Below, in pieces: positions 9,401 to 20,421 of a DNA stretch of 64,000 nt. The notes beneath the pieces are model-generated. The model saw only the letters and a program-made list of their open reading frames with translations. It ran no database searches and was not told the DNA's origin. The DNA is from Paraphoma chrysanthemicola. Its lineage: Eukaryota; Ascomycota; Dothideomycetes; Pleosporales; Phaeosphaeriaceae. Position 1 is the stretch's first letter, and each line of letters begins with the position of its first letter. The stretch covers positions 496,001-560,000 of the forward strand of contig JAGMWG010000010.1 of assembly GCA_020744225.1 (NCBI GenBank), given 5' to 3'. The position numbers and the translations under genes were made by a program.

Positions 9401-11148
9401 CGCCTTTCGCACTCTTTTGCTCAGTTGAGAAACAGGTGAACTAGTTGCCTAAGGCCGGCGGAGCGCGGAAGAGTCATGATGCTGTGCAGTGCTATGCATG
9501 ATAGACTCACGGATTTGTACTACGGCTTGGCAATGAGTAGGCTGCGGGATTGACAAATACTGACTCAATGGGGCAGATTTGCAGGTCGTCACGAAAGATG
9601 TTGAGATGATCACTCGGGACTACCGAGCTGCTCGATCCTATTTGCATTGCAGTGACGATCACCATGATTTGAAGCAAGGATTGCTGACGACCGTATTGGG
9701 ACTAGCGCGCTACGCCTTAAAACATCCCGTCACGTTACAGACACTCTCGCCAGTCACCCCTCAGCCCTACTTACGAAATCAAATTTATGCCATGGAACAA
9801 AGCCATTTACAACTGAACTGGACAGGTTCGGCCAGTCCGCGACTCCGCTTTCTTAGCCATGTCATGTTCGCTCGCTATGTGCACCAAGCGAACAATGAAT
9901 TACATCAACGAACAAAGCAGCACAGTAGCACAAGCATGCAAAAGTGCGCTATGATTGAGAAGCATAGATTGACCCAGCGGAATCGCCGACGTCACATCCA
10001 GCACCGGAGTACGAACCAAACACGGCACGGTTTGGTATGGGAGTGCAGTACAGTACCGTACATCGTGACTCTGGTCCCTAGGCATTCACCGGAGCTGTGT
10101 TGATTTAGATGTGAATTTCAAGGTCCGACGCAATGGGGTCAAGGCGTACTTTAGGCTTATGCAGCACACTTGTACATAGTCTACGAGTGCGTCCGCACGA
10201 CAAAATTCGACTGCTCCACTACACGTCTCGCAATAGTATCTGACCTTTTGCCGCGCAACCCCATTTTCTATTGGAATAGCTATCAATCAACACCAGAAGT
10301 GACACACATATCATCGCCCAGACCACCCTCGGATCTTAGTGCGAAATAAAGACACATCTCAAATGCAGGTTTGCTTAGAAAACCTGAATGCACAACATAA
10401 CCCCCATCAAACATCTCGCACCATACTACTAGAAACAGAAAAAACAGAGAAAGCACAATGCATCACTCCACAGCATGAATAGGCCCCAGCGCGCCACCCC
10501 CACAGTAATATCCAACGGTCCGTCCCGCCAAATCTATATGCACACCAGTCTTGCTTTGACCACCATGCTCCACCCTCTAAGCCCATTGCTACCTCGCGAA
10601 TTCGTATTCCGATGTCTCACAACCCATTACCTTGATGCCGCTAGACCAGCAGACCGGATCTGGTCTGCTTACTCGGCCCCGGAAGGTTTCAGGTCCAAGC
10701 CACGGTTTTGCTGCGCACAGCCTTACGAGGCGTGCTATGTAATTTTCCGAGGTAAGAATTGTGCGCCGTGATGGGTATGTTGCATTGTGAAGTCGCGTTG
10801 GGAGTGATAAGTAGGCTGGGTGCGAGAATTAGGTGGCTTGTTGGCGTAGAAGGTTCGGATTTAATGTGTTGGGCTTGGTTGGAAGAAGAGGAGATTGAAG
10901 GGTTGAGGTTATTAGGAGAGGGGAGAGGGAAGCGTGCATATTTTTGTGATGATTTTTGTTCTTGCCCTTCATTCTTGCACCATAAAGTTCGTCTTCACTG
11001 GATATTCTTGGGCATGGTGCGGTTAATATACTTGCTATGGTACGGCTACCTACTTAGGCACTTCTATCATCTATTTTAATCCTCTATTTAACGGAGATCT
11101 GATAGTCTTGGCATCTTTCAGCAGTTATCCACCCAGTAACCCACTTTT
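6441..11148. other. Gene-poor 4.7-kb stretch
   Basis: Many short frames overlap on both strands with no domain, no consistent splice pairs and no neighbour-frame pattern typical of a real gene. The longest is a 255-residue minus-strand frame listed separately. No transposon termini, tRNA T-loop or long repeats were found by eye. It could hold promoters, non-coding transcripts or eroded accessory genes. Confidence 0.35.
8318..9085 (-). CDS. Unrecognised 255-residue reading frame
   Basis: An uninterrupted frame from ATG at 9085 to a stop at 8318. It matches no family I know. It holds many Cys, Arg and His residues in no obvious motif, and the opposite strand also carries overlapping open frames. 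This is typical of a chance frame in ~54% GC DNA. It is listed only because it is the longest frame in the gene-poor stretch. Confidence 0.15.
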   Translation of the reverse strand: MSYFADEVTRRPLSRILGDCTRGFKSLHVSSTRSSPMYLIRQHLGPKIAHMQTKEQLNTPVRARLCYNYAQSAASSAQSLPSAGNCRHLTYLGKWLTEMLRRSYLASALPALTRACRVYHDRIEAVPIFGGCPVELTLREGVPADEWVPWPCCRVCGAGPSTSEVGYVMRRSYRHDYVQNGNLPEECGRPVTGLAGWHLQRMHMCFGPMGLREWAHECLPGKANSLTTRTCISLCCRWQCCSSGPPTLKIGQGCM

Positions 11149-12318
11149 CTACTTCTCTTCCCATTTCGTTCCTACTTGCAACATTTCCAGATCATGCGCA
11201 CTCGGCAACTTCCCACATCCTTCCAATTCATTCAACAGACTTGGCCACCTTCCAAAATCGACGAATCCGCCCATGAGCCTCGTCGCAACTTCTTCCATCT
11301 TGGCTGCCAGCAATTGCCACGCACGGCCGTGTCCTCGTGCACCCACACAACGATCGTGCATTGGGCATGACCGGCAAGTGTATGCTTTCAGGAAAGCATG
11401 ACAGAGCTCATGAAGAATGGTTCCAAGCCGATTCCTCCACCGCACGTCCAAATCATCTGCACTTCCTCCAGTCCGATACAATATAGGGTGAAGCAAGACT
11501 TGTGTTCCGATGAGTGGGTTGAATGTGCCGATGCCAAAGCAGGACTTTTCTGTCGGAGACAGCCATGAGAATCCTGCGGAAATGGCCTGTCGATGCGGAG
11601 GTATGGAGCCGAAAAAGAATACCCGATTAAGGACGGAAATGAGATGAAGTGCTTGGGTGCTAGACATACTTGAGCGCATGTCCGGTCCAGTCAAGTTTGC
11701 CTTCCATGTGTGTAGTAAGCTTTGAAGCTGTCGCACATTTGGTCCATATTTCTCCGGGGAGACATTAAGGTACATATCGTCGAGCCAGGTGGTATGGTGC
11801 CGCACCAAGCGCATTGTTTCGTATTCTCCGTAGAGTCGTAAGCTCAACTCTGGTTGGGGAAGAGTTGGAACATCGTGTCGGGGAACAAATCTTTCTCTCT
11901 TTCGAGTCAGTGCACAGCTATGATCTCGTATGACCCCATGTGCACTATCCTCACAAAGTTCATATAGCCACGGTGCGCATTCGTCGCAATCGCACGGTGT
12001 TGAGGCTTCTTTGATCCAAATCCTCATCTCTTCGACGCTTGCGGGTATCTTGTACGACTTTCCATTGCGAGGTGCTTGGGGCCGCCCGAGGATATGATCC
12101 TCGATGAACAAAAGCTTGGGATCCAACAGCAGAAATGGTTCAAGTATCGGTAGTAGGTTGTGGAAAAATGACGGGCCTTTACAGATCTCTGAAGAAGCAC
12201 CGCCTTCCTCCCTCCGTCGGTAGCATCGCCGAAAAACGATTCTTGTGATTCTCCGGAGCGGATGGATACGACGTCTCCTGGGAGTCGAACTGATCACGGC
12301 GTCTTCATGTTGTCCCAT
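11149..12318 (-). CDS. SprT-like zinc metalloprotease-domain protein
   Basis: A single-exon gene of 389 residues. The C-terminal half reads WRNRLGTILHELCHAFLKAY, containing the metalloprotease signature HExxH as HELCH. It is followed by MHDRCVGARGHGRAWQ, which supplies the third zinc ligand of the SprT family (GHGxxW). The N-terminal half carries a basic segment (TPRRRRIHPLRR) and a Cys cluster (CDCDECAPW) of unknown role. SprT-like proteins include Spartan/Wss1-type DNA-protein crosslink proteases. Most fungal members like this lack the UBZ or SIM tails of those enzymes and are uncharacterised. The start at 12318 is the first in-frame Met and no intron is needed. Confidence 0.8.
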   Translation of the reverse strand: MGQHEDAVISSTPRRRRIHPLRRITRIVFRRCYRRREEGGASSEICKGPSFFHNLLPILEPFLLLDPKLLFIEDHILGRPQAPRNGKSYKIPASVEEMRIWIKEASTPCDCDECAPWLYELCEDSAHGVIRDHSCALTRKRERFVPRHDVPTLPQPELSLRLYGEYETMRLVRHHTTWLDDMYLNVSPEKYGPNVRQLQSLLHTWKANLTGPDMRSSMSSTQALHLISVLNRVFFFGSIPPHRQAISAGFSWLSPTEKSCFGIGTFNPLIGTQVLLHPILYRTGGSADDLDVRWRNRLGTILHELCHAFLKAYTCRSCPMHDRCVGARGHGRAWQLLAAKMEEVATRLMGGFVDFGRWPSLLNELEGCGKLPSAHDLEMLQVGTKWEEK

Positions 12319-13487
12319 TTGGTAAGCTCGACTCGTCGCATATCAAAAGAACGGCGTGGAAGGTGTTGCAACAGCACAGGACTTGGGCGCGCAGACGACG
12401 AAAGGAAGGACCGGCGGAACGAGGTGAATAAAAGCGCCGACGCGCGCAGTCAGCCAGCCCACCGACCCCAGAAATGAGGCGATCTGATTGCAGCACGGAG
12501 ATTGACACAAGGATCGCTACGCTCAGGCCATCGGGTATCCGGATAGCGCAACGGTTTTTGGAAACTCTGGCGATGGAGTCTCGAGTTTGACATGGTTGCA
12601 TGCAAGACGCCGGGATGTTGGCGAGACATGATTCGGACCTTTGTTCTCGAGCCAAGTAGAGATCATCGTGCTCTACGAGATGTCCACGTGGAGAATTCGC
12701 GCGTCGCGGCGAATGAAGAGTCGCTTTTGCCGTGACGAACGTTGCCAATGTTGGCTGCCGGATGAACCTGTTTATAGATCAAGGAGAACAGGGAACGAAG
12801 AACGTTGTGACTTCAGGGTCTTGGGTGAAACAGGGTTCACGTGGCTTACGTCGGGTGTGGCGGCATCTTTTGGCGAGAACTGACTCGGACGACTAGTTGG
12901 CAGGAACACCAATACCAACACCAACGCTGATCGTTCACGCAGCCGGCGCGTCATCGTTGATAACGATGTCGTTTCATCAAGTTGTAGCCGCCGTTGGATA
13001 TCTCCACAGGTGGTTAGAGATCGGACAATATTCCTATCATAAAGGATAAGAGAGCATCCAGGGGTTCTCCGCTGTGCAGACGAGAAATCGGAAGGACAAA
13101 GAAGGGCGGACTAAGATGCCGTGTGCCTATCGGCGACAGAAGCTGCTTCTTAGCAGCGCCGCGGTTCTTGCTTCACTCGCTCGTTCCGTTCCGAATGGTA
13201 CGAGAAATGACAATTGCTGGCTTGCTCCACAATGCTGCTCAAGTCGTCAGACCGCACCAGTAAGGTCATAATGAGCTTACAATGACAATAGACCCGCGAC
13301 GATCTGGCATGTTGGTACGCATAGTTCTCGCAGCATTGTGAAGTGTAGGTATCTGGTCGCATTGCGACTTGTCCAACTTTGTGGGCATAAAGTCAAGCTC
13401 ACAATCTATAAATTGATTCGAACTTACATTTCTATGTGCTCTCGAGCTATCTCTCCTACATTCAGCAATCAAACTTTCGATCTCATC
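12319..13487. other. Intergenic stretch
   Basis: No frame here carries a recognisable domain. A TATAAA sits near 13408 on the plus strand, about 80 nt ahead of the kinase-like locus at 13488, and may be its promoter. Confidence 0.3.
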
Positions 13488-14796
13488 ATGGCCGGTTTCA
13501 TGGCAGATAAGTCTAAGCTCAACAAGAAGGTGGCATTGAATAGAAAGCTCTATAAGATCACAAAATGTACACCAACCCAAGTAGTGGGGGATTTTGAAGA
13601 GTGGAAAAGCGAGTCTCGTATCGAGTTCGAAGCCTGTTTGAAACCGAATGGCATAGATCCATCCAAACCCCCGCAAGGCTGCATGGAGAAGTTTATTCTG
13701 AGCAAAGAACTACAGACATGGGAGAAATATGATCCACCAGAACTACCAGGTCTGAATTACGCTGCTGCTATCTGCCTGGGTGAGGACTACTATGAAGCTG
13801 ATCACTTCCAATTCTTGTCTCAAGACGGCAAAGAGAAACTGAAACGTTGGCTGAAGAGTAAGCATGCGAAGACCGATATGAGCAACCGCTTTGAGGTCGG
13901 TAGAACCATTGGCGGGCGTTGGAGGATCGAATCTGAACTCTCAATCGCGGTATCTTCCTCGTTGCTGATGTGACTAACACGATCAAGGGACGCCATGCCA
14001 TCATGAAAGTTCTTCCGTCTGAAGGAATGCGACAGGGCTACGCTCGCCGCGAGATCACAATCTTAAGCGGTTTGGAGCATGCCAACATTGTCCAGCTCTA
14101 CGATAGCCACATTCCAGAACACGGCCACGGAATCCCATGGATGGTAACCGAATTCTGTGAACACCTGACCGTCAGAGATCTTGTTAGCTTATACGCCTCC
14201 GGCGGCGAAATGGTCCCTGAGCTCTTTGTCTGGCAGATTTTCGAATCACTGGCACAGGTAGTTCAGTACTGCCACCACGGCCTCTCGTCGTGCAAAGTCT
14301 GGGACCGTGTGTCGCATCGCGACATCATTTCGTCTAACGTCTTCACCAAAGCTGACCGACTCGCCAAAAGTGCCAGTAAGTACCCTTTTTCAGTCAAGCT
14401 CGGTGATTTTGGCTGCGCGGTCACGGACTCGGAATGGACGGATGAGAACCTGAGGTTGACACCATGTATGGCGCACTGGAGGGCTCTGCGCCGACGGAAG
14501 CGGCCGATGTGTTCGAGATCGGGGTCGTGATGTGGTGTCTCTTCTGTCTGAAGGAGACACCAGATGCGGACCTTACTGGTCTGGTGTGGCAGAGGTGGCA
14601 GAAAGGGTATGAGCAGTACTCGAAGGAACTGGGCGAGTTTATTGTCGCATGCTTGGAGACGAAGCCGGAGAAGCGACCGAGCGCGAATGCTCTGGCGGAG
14701 GGACTGGTAGCCACGCGCGGGGAGCTTGTAAAGAAGGATAGATTGAGGGTCGAGCGACTGTATTCTGATCCCAAGTATCCACTTTGCGATCACTAG
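13488..14796 (+). pseudogene. Decayed serine/threonine protein kinase
   Basis: The locus starts at ATG 13488 (MAGFMADKSK). About 140 residues upstream of the kinase fold end in NRFEVGRTIGG, the start of a glycine-rich loop. The frame is then lost. The kinase N-lobe resumes in another frame at about 13945 with GIFLVADVTN and HAIMKVLP (the VAIK lysine region). The catalytic loop reads VSHRDIISSNVF: HRD is present but the usual Lys (HRDxKxxN) is Ile. KLGDFGCAV supplies DFG. A second shift near 14462 separates LRLTP from MYGALEG, where TPxYxAPE is expected. The rest (DVFEIGVVMW, EKRPSANAL) is normal kinase C-lobe. Two shifts without usable splice sites plus a lost catalytic Lys indicate a pseudogene. 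Confidence 0.7.
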
Positions 14797-16108
14797 AGCG
14801 TGGATGCTTGTCATTTGTGGTAATTGCGGCTGTGTCGTCGCTTCAGCAGTACCTAGGCATTTGTTGAGTTTAAAGACTGACAGAAACGAGTCGACACCTG
14901 GTGACCAAAAGTGTCCACAGTGTCGAGAAGGTCAATCGTGCAATGAAGGTAGGTAGATTAAGTTAGCTTTCTGCGAGGCGCTGGAAGTGGTGTCCTTTAG
15001 CATGACGAAGACGCTACGGTAGTGTCTGAGCAGACCTTCACAGGTCGTGACTCGTTGGCAACTTGCTGTTTGATCGCCACGAACCTTCTCGCAATCTTGC
15101 AATCTCGCAATTTCATCCCCAATTTTGTAAGTTGTCAATCTCGCTTCACACCATTTCGCATATGTCTTCCTCCTGTGCTTCTAGTTTCGAAGGTCTCTGT
15201 ACTGCTTTCCTCATTGCGATGGCCGCAGATCTTCCTATTGTACTTACCCATAATAGTCAATGGGCAAATCGACTATCTCCTACGCTAGCTTCACCGGTCA
15301 GTCGCAGCATGCGATCAACGAATTTTCATCCATCCTAGCATTTGTATGATGGGAACCAATCAGTGCGCATGGTTATCGGGTGGGCAGCCAGTTCTAGAGA
15401 GCATATGCGATAGTCGAAGCCATTGCAGCGGTCAATTGTGCGATTTATCCGAGCTGAGATCTTCGTGCAGGAAGCCATGGAGGATTTGCAGGGTATACAT
15501 GCCTATCTAACTTCGCGTGAGAATAGTGTGCGGGCTGGGCCTCGGGTGGCGTAAAGCGCTCGGCTTTTGGGGGCCAATTTTAGCTCAAGGCAAGGCTGTC
15601 CATGCGCTCCCCCTTCTACATCCCATCAAATTTGATAGATGCATCGACAACCGCAGTATAATATCAGTACATTACTAGCACCATTGTACGTCTGACGCCA
15701 ACTGCTCTTAAACACAACTGGTTTGTTGTACTACTTATCTGGTACTCTTGGTGGGAAGCACCGTGTAACTGCGCTTAACGCCTCAGTTCAGCCCCCACGA
15801 TATGGCTGGTCGGCTGGGCCTACAGCTGAACCCGGCTCGATATTAATGTGGCAGGTGCACCCTAACAACTGGCATTATCAAGCCTTGTGGCTTGGCTTTG
15901 ATTCTACGACATGGCTATCCATTGGCTCAGCGATTCAGCTCACACGGTTCGGGCAGATCGTTGTGCGAAGATGTGGACGCCTGATAGTCGGCCAGCAAAT
16001 ATCCAGTGTTCCTTCGATTGACGGCTGGCGATGCTTATATCATAGCATACTCTCCTCGACAGAGTGTTGTAATCTCTCAAGGCTTTGTACTTGGACCTCA
16101 CGATCACC
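14797..16108. other. Intergenic stretch
   Basis: Short frames only, none with a domain or coherent splice signals. The last few hundred bases are presumably the promoter of the DUF3176 gene. Confidence 0.3.
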
Positions 16109-18141
16109 ATGAATTCGCCCGCGCCCACTTACTCCCAAGTGCCACACGCAGACTTCCAAACAATCTCGACATCGTATCCACCTCCACCCCCACTACATCA
16201 GCAGGATGAGAAGACGCAATACGTCTCGCATGAGGAGGCACAAAACCACACCGCGAACAGCCTTTTGGAAGCATCAACTCCACACTCGGCATGGGGTAGA
16301 GCGAAGTACAGACTCCGCACAGTCGCTCATAAGTTTTGGCTGCTGGAAGCGTTTGCGAGTGTCTTTTCTCTTGCATTGTTTGCATCCATTATAGGAGTTT
16401 TGGCCTGGTATGACCAGGCAATCTACGGTGATGCGACAGATAATTCGAAGAGTCCCAACAAAAGACCGACAATTTTTCCGGTTCTCGCAATCCTCGGCGC
16501 AATCATGAGAGCAGCTATGCTCCTACCTGTAGCCACCGCGATAGGTCAGCTGAAATGGGGTTGGTTCCGTACCGGGCAGCGCCTTCTTGATATGGAACGT
16601 TTTGATGAAGCTGCACGCGGCATGCTTGGTTCCGCGAAGCTTCTCTGGACTTTGCGCTTCAGGTGAGCAGAATGTAGCGCGATGGTCCTCAGGCTAATGT
16701 TTCTCTCAGGAACGTAGCAACTGTTGGTGCTGCACTGACCATACTCACGCTTCCACTTGACGCGCTCGTGCAAAGCGCCGTACGAATCCCCGTCATGATG
16801 CAGCCCAACAGAGATATCTACGCCCTTTATCCAAATACCACCAACGAGACATACATGTCGAGATCAACATGGTACGATGACTCACAGATCATGACGTCGG
16901 CTCAGGACCGTTGGCCTTCAACACAACTCATCAATGCGATCAAATTCGGCGAATCTTACAGCAACGGACTCAGTGACTTCATGACAGCTGTGACTAGTGT
17001 TAATTGCCCCACTGGATACTGTTACTTCCCTACCGCCCAGACGCTCGCTATCGCATCGAAATGCGTTGATCGTACACGCGACATCGTCGACCACCCCGCA
17101 AGCGGCAGGCTCGCACCCTACAAAACCCTGCCGGGTATAGACATGAACTTCTATTACAACGGGACAAACCAATACGAATACCAGGCCATTGGAACATATT
17201 CGAACACGACATATGAAAGCAACGCATACATGGATAAAGTGTTCGGCCCAGGCTATACTGCACTTATCGCGCGCACAGGCATCATGCTCTGGGGGTCGAG
17301 CGGTGTGTTGGCTTACGAATGTGCGCTATCATGGTATATTCGAACGCTGAAAGAGTTTGTCGATGAAACCTCGAACTTCAAGCTCAATTCCACGGACACG
17401 AGCGTCGAAATGTACATCGATTTCCAACCAGAGGACACCAAGAATTGGTGGGCACTCGAACCCACAACCTGTCATGTGGACGGCAAAGTAGTACCCAAGG
17501 ATAACAGCACATACTACGAAGATAACTGCGTGTTTGCTGTCAGCAACAATGCTGGAGAAGGTCTCGAGAGAATGCTGATGGATGAACGGGAGGGCTTTCA
17601 AGGCGGCCTTTTTGCTATCAACTCGACGAACTCGACATGGACACGCATGAACACCTTCGTCACAAACATTGACATGGCAAGGACGAACAGAACATCTCTA
17701 GACGTGCTTGAAAATGATGCACTCATTTTCGCTGGCATCAAGAGGATGTGGAACAACATTGCCTGGGGTGCATCCTTTACAGTTCGCCACTCAACAAGTA
17801 GGATGCTCGATGGTTCCTTACAGTATTTGTACACAACAGGCACTGTGGAGAAGCCAGTGTACTACTACGATATTGACTGGGCACGTCTTGGCCTTCCTGC
17901 CTTTGTCGTCGGGTTTGCGGCTGTCTTTGTGTTGTACACTGCGATCACCACTCGGAAAGAATATGCCTGGAGGCGATCTGCCTTGCCATTATTGTTCCAC
18001 GGTATTGAGGATCGCGAGAGGGTTGCGCTAGGCGATGTCAGGTCGTTTATCACGATGCAGGACGTGGCCAAGAACTTGCATGTCAGGCTGGAGGAGCATG
18101 TGGATGCTAATGGTGCGAGGTTTGCGACGCAAAACCATTAA
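16109..18141 (+). CDS. DUF3176-family membrane protein
   Basis: Two exons (16109..16662 and 16710..18141) give about 661 residues. The 47-nt intron has donor GTGAGC, branch GGCTAAT and acceptor CTCAG. The start ATG is at 16109 (MNSPAPTYSQVP). A Pro-rich cytosolic N-terminus is followed by three hydrophobic segments: around FWLLEAFASVFSLALFASII, around FPVLAILGAIMRAAMLLPVA, and around GAALTILTLPLDALVQ. Then comes a long loop with many N-x-S/T sites, and a final membrane segment near LPAFVVGFAAVFVLYTAI before a basic tail. This topology and the DP/PLDALVQ region are typical of the fungal DUF3176 family. Its molecular function is unknown, and such genes are often multicopy in Pezizomycotina. Confidence 0.82.
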
Positions 18142-18361
18142 TTGGTAGGGGATAATTGGTGTTCACGACTTTTATACAAATTAATGATGACTCGCACTAC
18201 AATGTACATTGTGCTATGATCTGTTCATCAGATTTAGTGTTGGTGGTCGGACCTAGCCAGGTATATCTAACGTCCGAAACATGCTCGAGAAACCGGACCG
18301 CAGACCTCAGCATCATATATATACATCAAAATCTTCTGCCACTTCTTTGGCCTAATCTGAG

Positions 18362-18628
18362 CTAGCCCTTCTTACCGTGGGCCTTACGCGCAGTGGTTGA
18401 GCGCTCCTTACGCTCCTGCATAGTGTGAACCTTCTCGTCCACATCGTCCAGTGCGTCGCTGAGATCGGCATCAAAGTCAACAGAGTCGTGGCTCGATAAG
18501 TAAGTTTGGAGTTAGACGCAGCCATCGCAGCGGAATTGAAGTTCGTTGGTGCAAGAGCTGACGGACTCGACGGAGGCACGGTTGCAAGTTTCACAAGTGA
18601 CTTTGGTGGATTCCTCGCTGTAGGTCAT
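18362..18628 (-). pseudogene. Small CxxC...CxxC protein interrupted by one in-frame stop
   Basis: From ATG 18628 the frame runs 38 codons: MTYSEESTKVTCETCNRAS, later SSCTNELQFRCDGCV. It then meets TAA at 18514..18512 and continues open in the same frame for 49 codons, through an acidic patch (VDFDADLSDALDDVDEKV) to a basic Lys-rich end (ARKAHGKKG) and TAG. The paired CxxC motifs suggest a small zinc ribbon. No GT-AG intron around the stop is long enough to remove it. The possibilities are a nonsense-mutated gene, a genuine 38-residue zinc peptide, or readthrough. I do not recognise the family. Confidence 0.4.
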
Positions 18629-18761
18629 AGTGTTTTCGGAGTGGTCTTAGCTGATAGAGGAATTGTGATGAGCAAATAGTCTAAGCTTTTGTGCTGACGC
18701 GAGGCGCAGCGCTAAGCGGGGTGGTGAAGGGAGTTAGTCTAAGCTGTGTTGATGAAAAGAT

Positions 18762-19871
18762 TCAATCAGAATGGAAGAGTAACATTGCTGCGACTCCCCA
18801 CTCGCTGTCCAACTCATCCTCAAGCCGTTGTCGAACGCATTTGAGCTCAGCCCGAAAAGGCACAACTCCATCCTCAACCGAAGTTATGACCGATACCAAA
18901 TTTTGCGTGTACAACTGGTAAAAATCAGAGTAGCATCTGAATGTATCGAAGCACACTCGACATACAACGATCCCACATCCCTCACAATAGTGGGAGAAGC
19001 TTCACATGCCATGGTACAGATGGAGCAGCGGGCGCTGCGGTATTCCTTGTTATATAAGCTGCTAGAGTAGAAGGCGTGATTGTGTTCGAATTGCAGTGGC
19101 GTTGGAGGTATCTGGGGATATACACGATATGGGTTGCTTGGTGTTGAGGCAAAGATTGCGCATCGTCGCGCACGATGAATCCGAAGTCGTTCGTTGTACG
19201 ATGGCGGCGTCCGGCGTGGGCGGCTCACGACTGCTTGCACTGGCTCTGCCAGCAGGATCTGGCTGAGGTCTGCGGTCTCTAATGGCCCATTGCTCAAGAG
19301 CCGTTGATAGCGGCTGAATTCATCATCACCATCAGTATTCGCGCCATTGTGATTGTCAAACGATCTCATGACTTCCTCGAACTTGTCTGCCGGTGCTGGT
19401 ACATGCTGCTCAGTTTCCTCAGCTGCAACCTAAGTCATTTTACCCATCGTTTTCATGTTCTTGGACCCTTGCTCGTTCACATCTCTAATAAGTCTTTAGT
19501 ACCTGTTTGCACTAACCCACCGTCGACGATTCATCCAAAGGAGGAATTCGACAACTTCCATACGTGGTATACAAACGTTCCGGTGCGAGTGCGGTATCAA
19601 TACCTTGTGGGCTGCAAGCAGCTTTAGTTGAACGATCGACACTGCTGTCTCGATCCTGGTGAACGTGGCAACGAGTCGGATTGGCTGCCAGAGTACTCGG
19701 CTCAATATCGTTTAAAGCAGTGCCCTGATTGTCGAATGTAAGTTGAGCACAAGGACGCGTGCAATCACATGTTTTGATGCTACTGCCGACATGAATTCTG
19801 CTTCGTGTGCTTGCTTCCCTACACTGGCGAGGTCCACGATGTTCAAGGCGGCCAGTCGTATGATGATCCAA
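18762..19871 (-). CDS. Hypothetical protein, tentative three-exon model
   Basis: I assembled this from three frames that join in phase 0. Exon 1 is about 19871..19521, ending DESST before GTGGGT. Exon 2 is 19429..18986 (VAAEETEQHVPAPADKFEEV, then a CSICTMACEASPTI segment). Exon 3 is 18914..18762, ending AAMLLFHSD. The second intron (18985..18915, donor GTGAGG, acceptor CCAG) is convincing. The first (91 nt, acceptor TGACTTAG) is weaker. The C-terminal exon looks helical and charged. The CSIC/CEAS cysteines could bind metal but make no known motif. No family is recognised, and exon 1 and the start are guesses. Confidence 0.35.
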
Positions 19872-19899
19872 CGCAGGCTACGAGCGAAGTGCACGAGAT

Positions 19900-20358
19900 T
19901 TGCATCGAGATACCGGATTCAACCGTAATGGACTGGAATGTATGGAGCACCGTAGATTTGGTGTCGAGGCGGAGGATGAACAGTTAGTTAGCCTGTCTAA
20001 CGATCAGTCAGAAGAAGAACACTACGACGACGACGACGATAAAGACGAAGAGGAGGAGATTGATGAGCAGAATGATGCGATCTATGCAGATGTGCTAGAC
20101 ACTGAGGTCGGTTTTGAATTACACTTGCAGGATCTATTTGCAATCCACGGAGCGATTGGAGAGTATGACGTCCCTCAAGGAGAGCCTATACTTACTGAGT
20201 ATGAGATTGGATCCACACCTTGGTATGGGAACAAGCTGATACGAGATGTTTCAGTATTGGGTCTCCGATACTCGAAGCTTATCCTTGGAGGCCGAGTTCT
20301 GTTGTCGATACCAGAAAACGCTTGGGGGCATGTGAACTGCGTACAAACTTTCGGTTAG
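19900..20358 (+). CDS. Hypothetical acidic protein
   Basis: A 152-residue open frame with a pronounced acidic tract (EEEHYDDDDDKDEEEEIDEQ) followed by a sequence of normal globular composition (DTEVGFELHLQDLFAIHGAI, IPENAWGHVNC). It ends 63 bp from the convergent NLR gene. No domain is recognised. The true start and any introns are unknown. Confidence 0.3.
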   Translation: MHRDTGFNRNGLECMEHRRFGVEAEDEQLVSLSNDQSEEEHYDDDDDKDEEEEIDEQNDAIYADVLDTEVGFELHLQDLFAIHGAIGEYDVPQGEPILTEYEIGSTPWYGNKLIRDVSVLGLRYSKLILGGRVLLSIPENAWGHVNCVQTFG

Positions 20359-20421
20359 CACAGGGGTACTATTGGCGAAATGAGCATAGGCGTTGAATGC
20401 CGTTTTAGTCGCTGAAACGTG

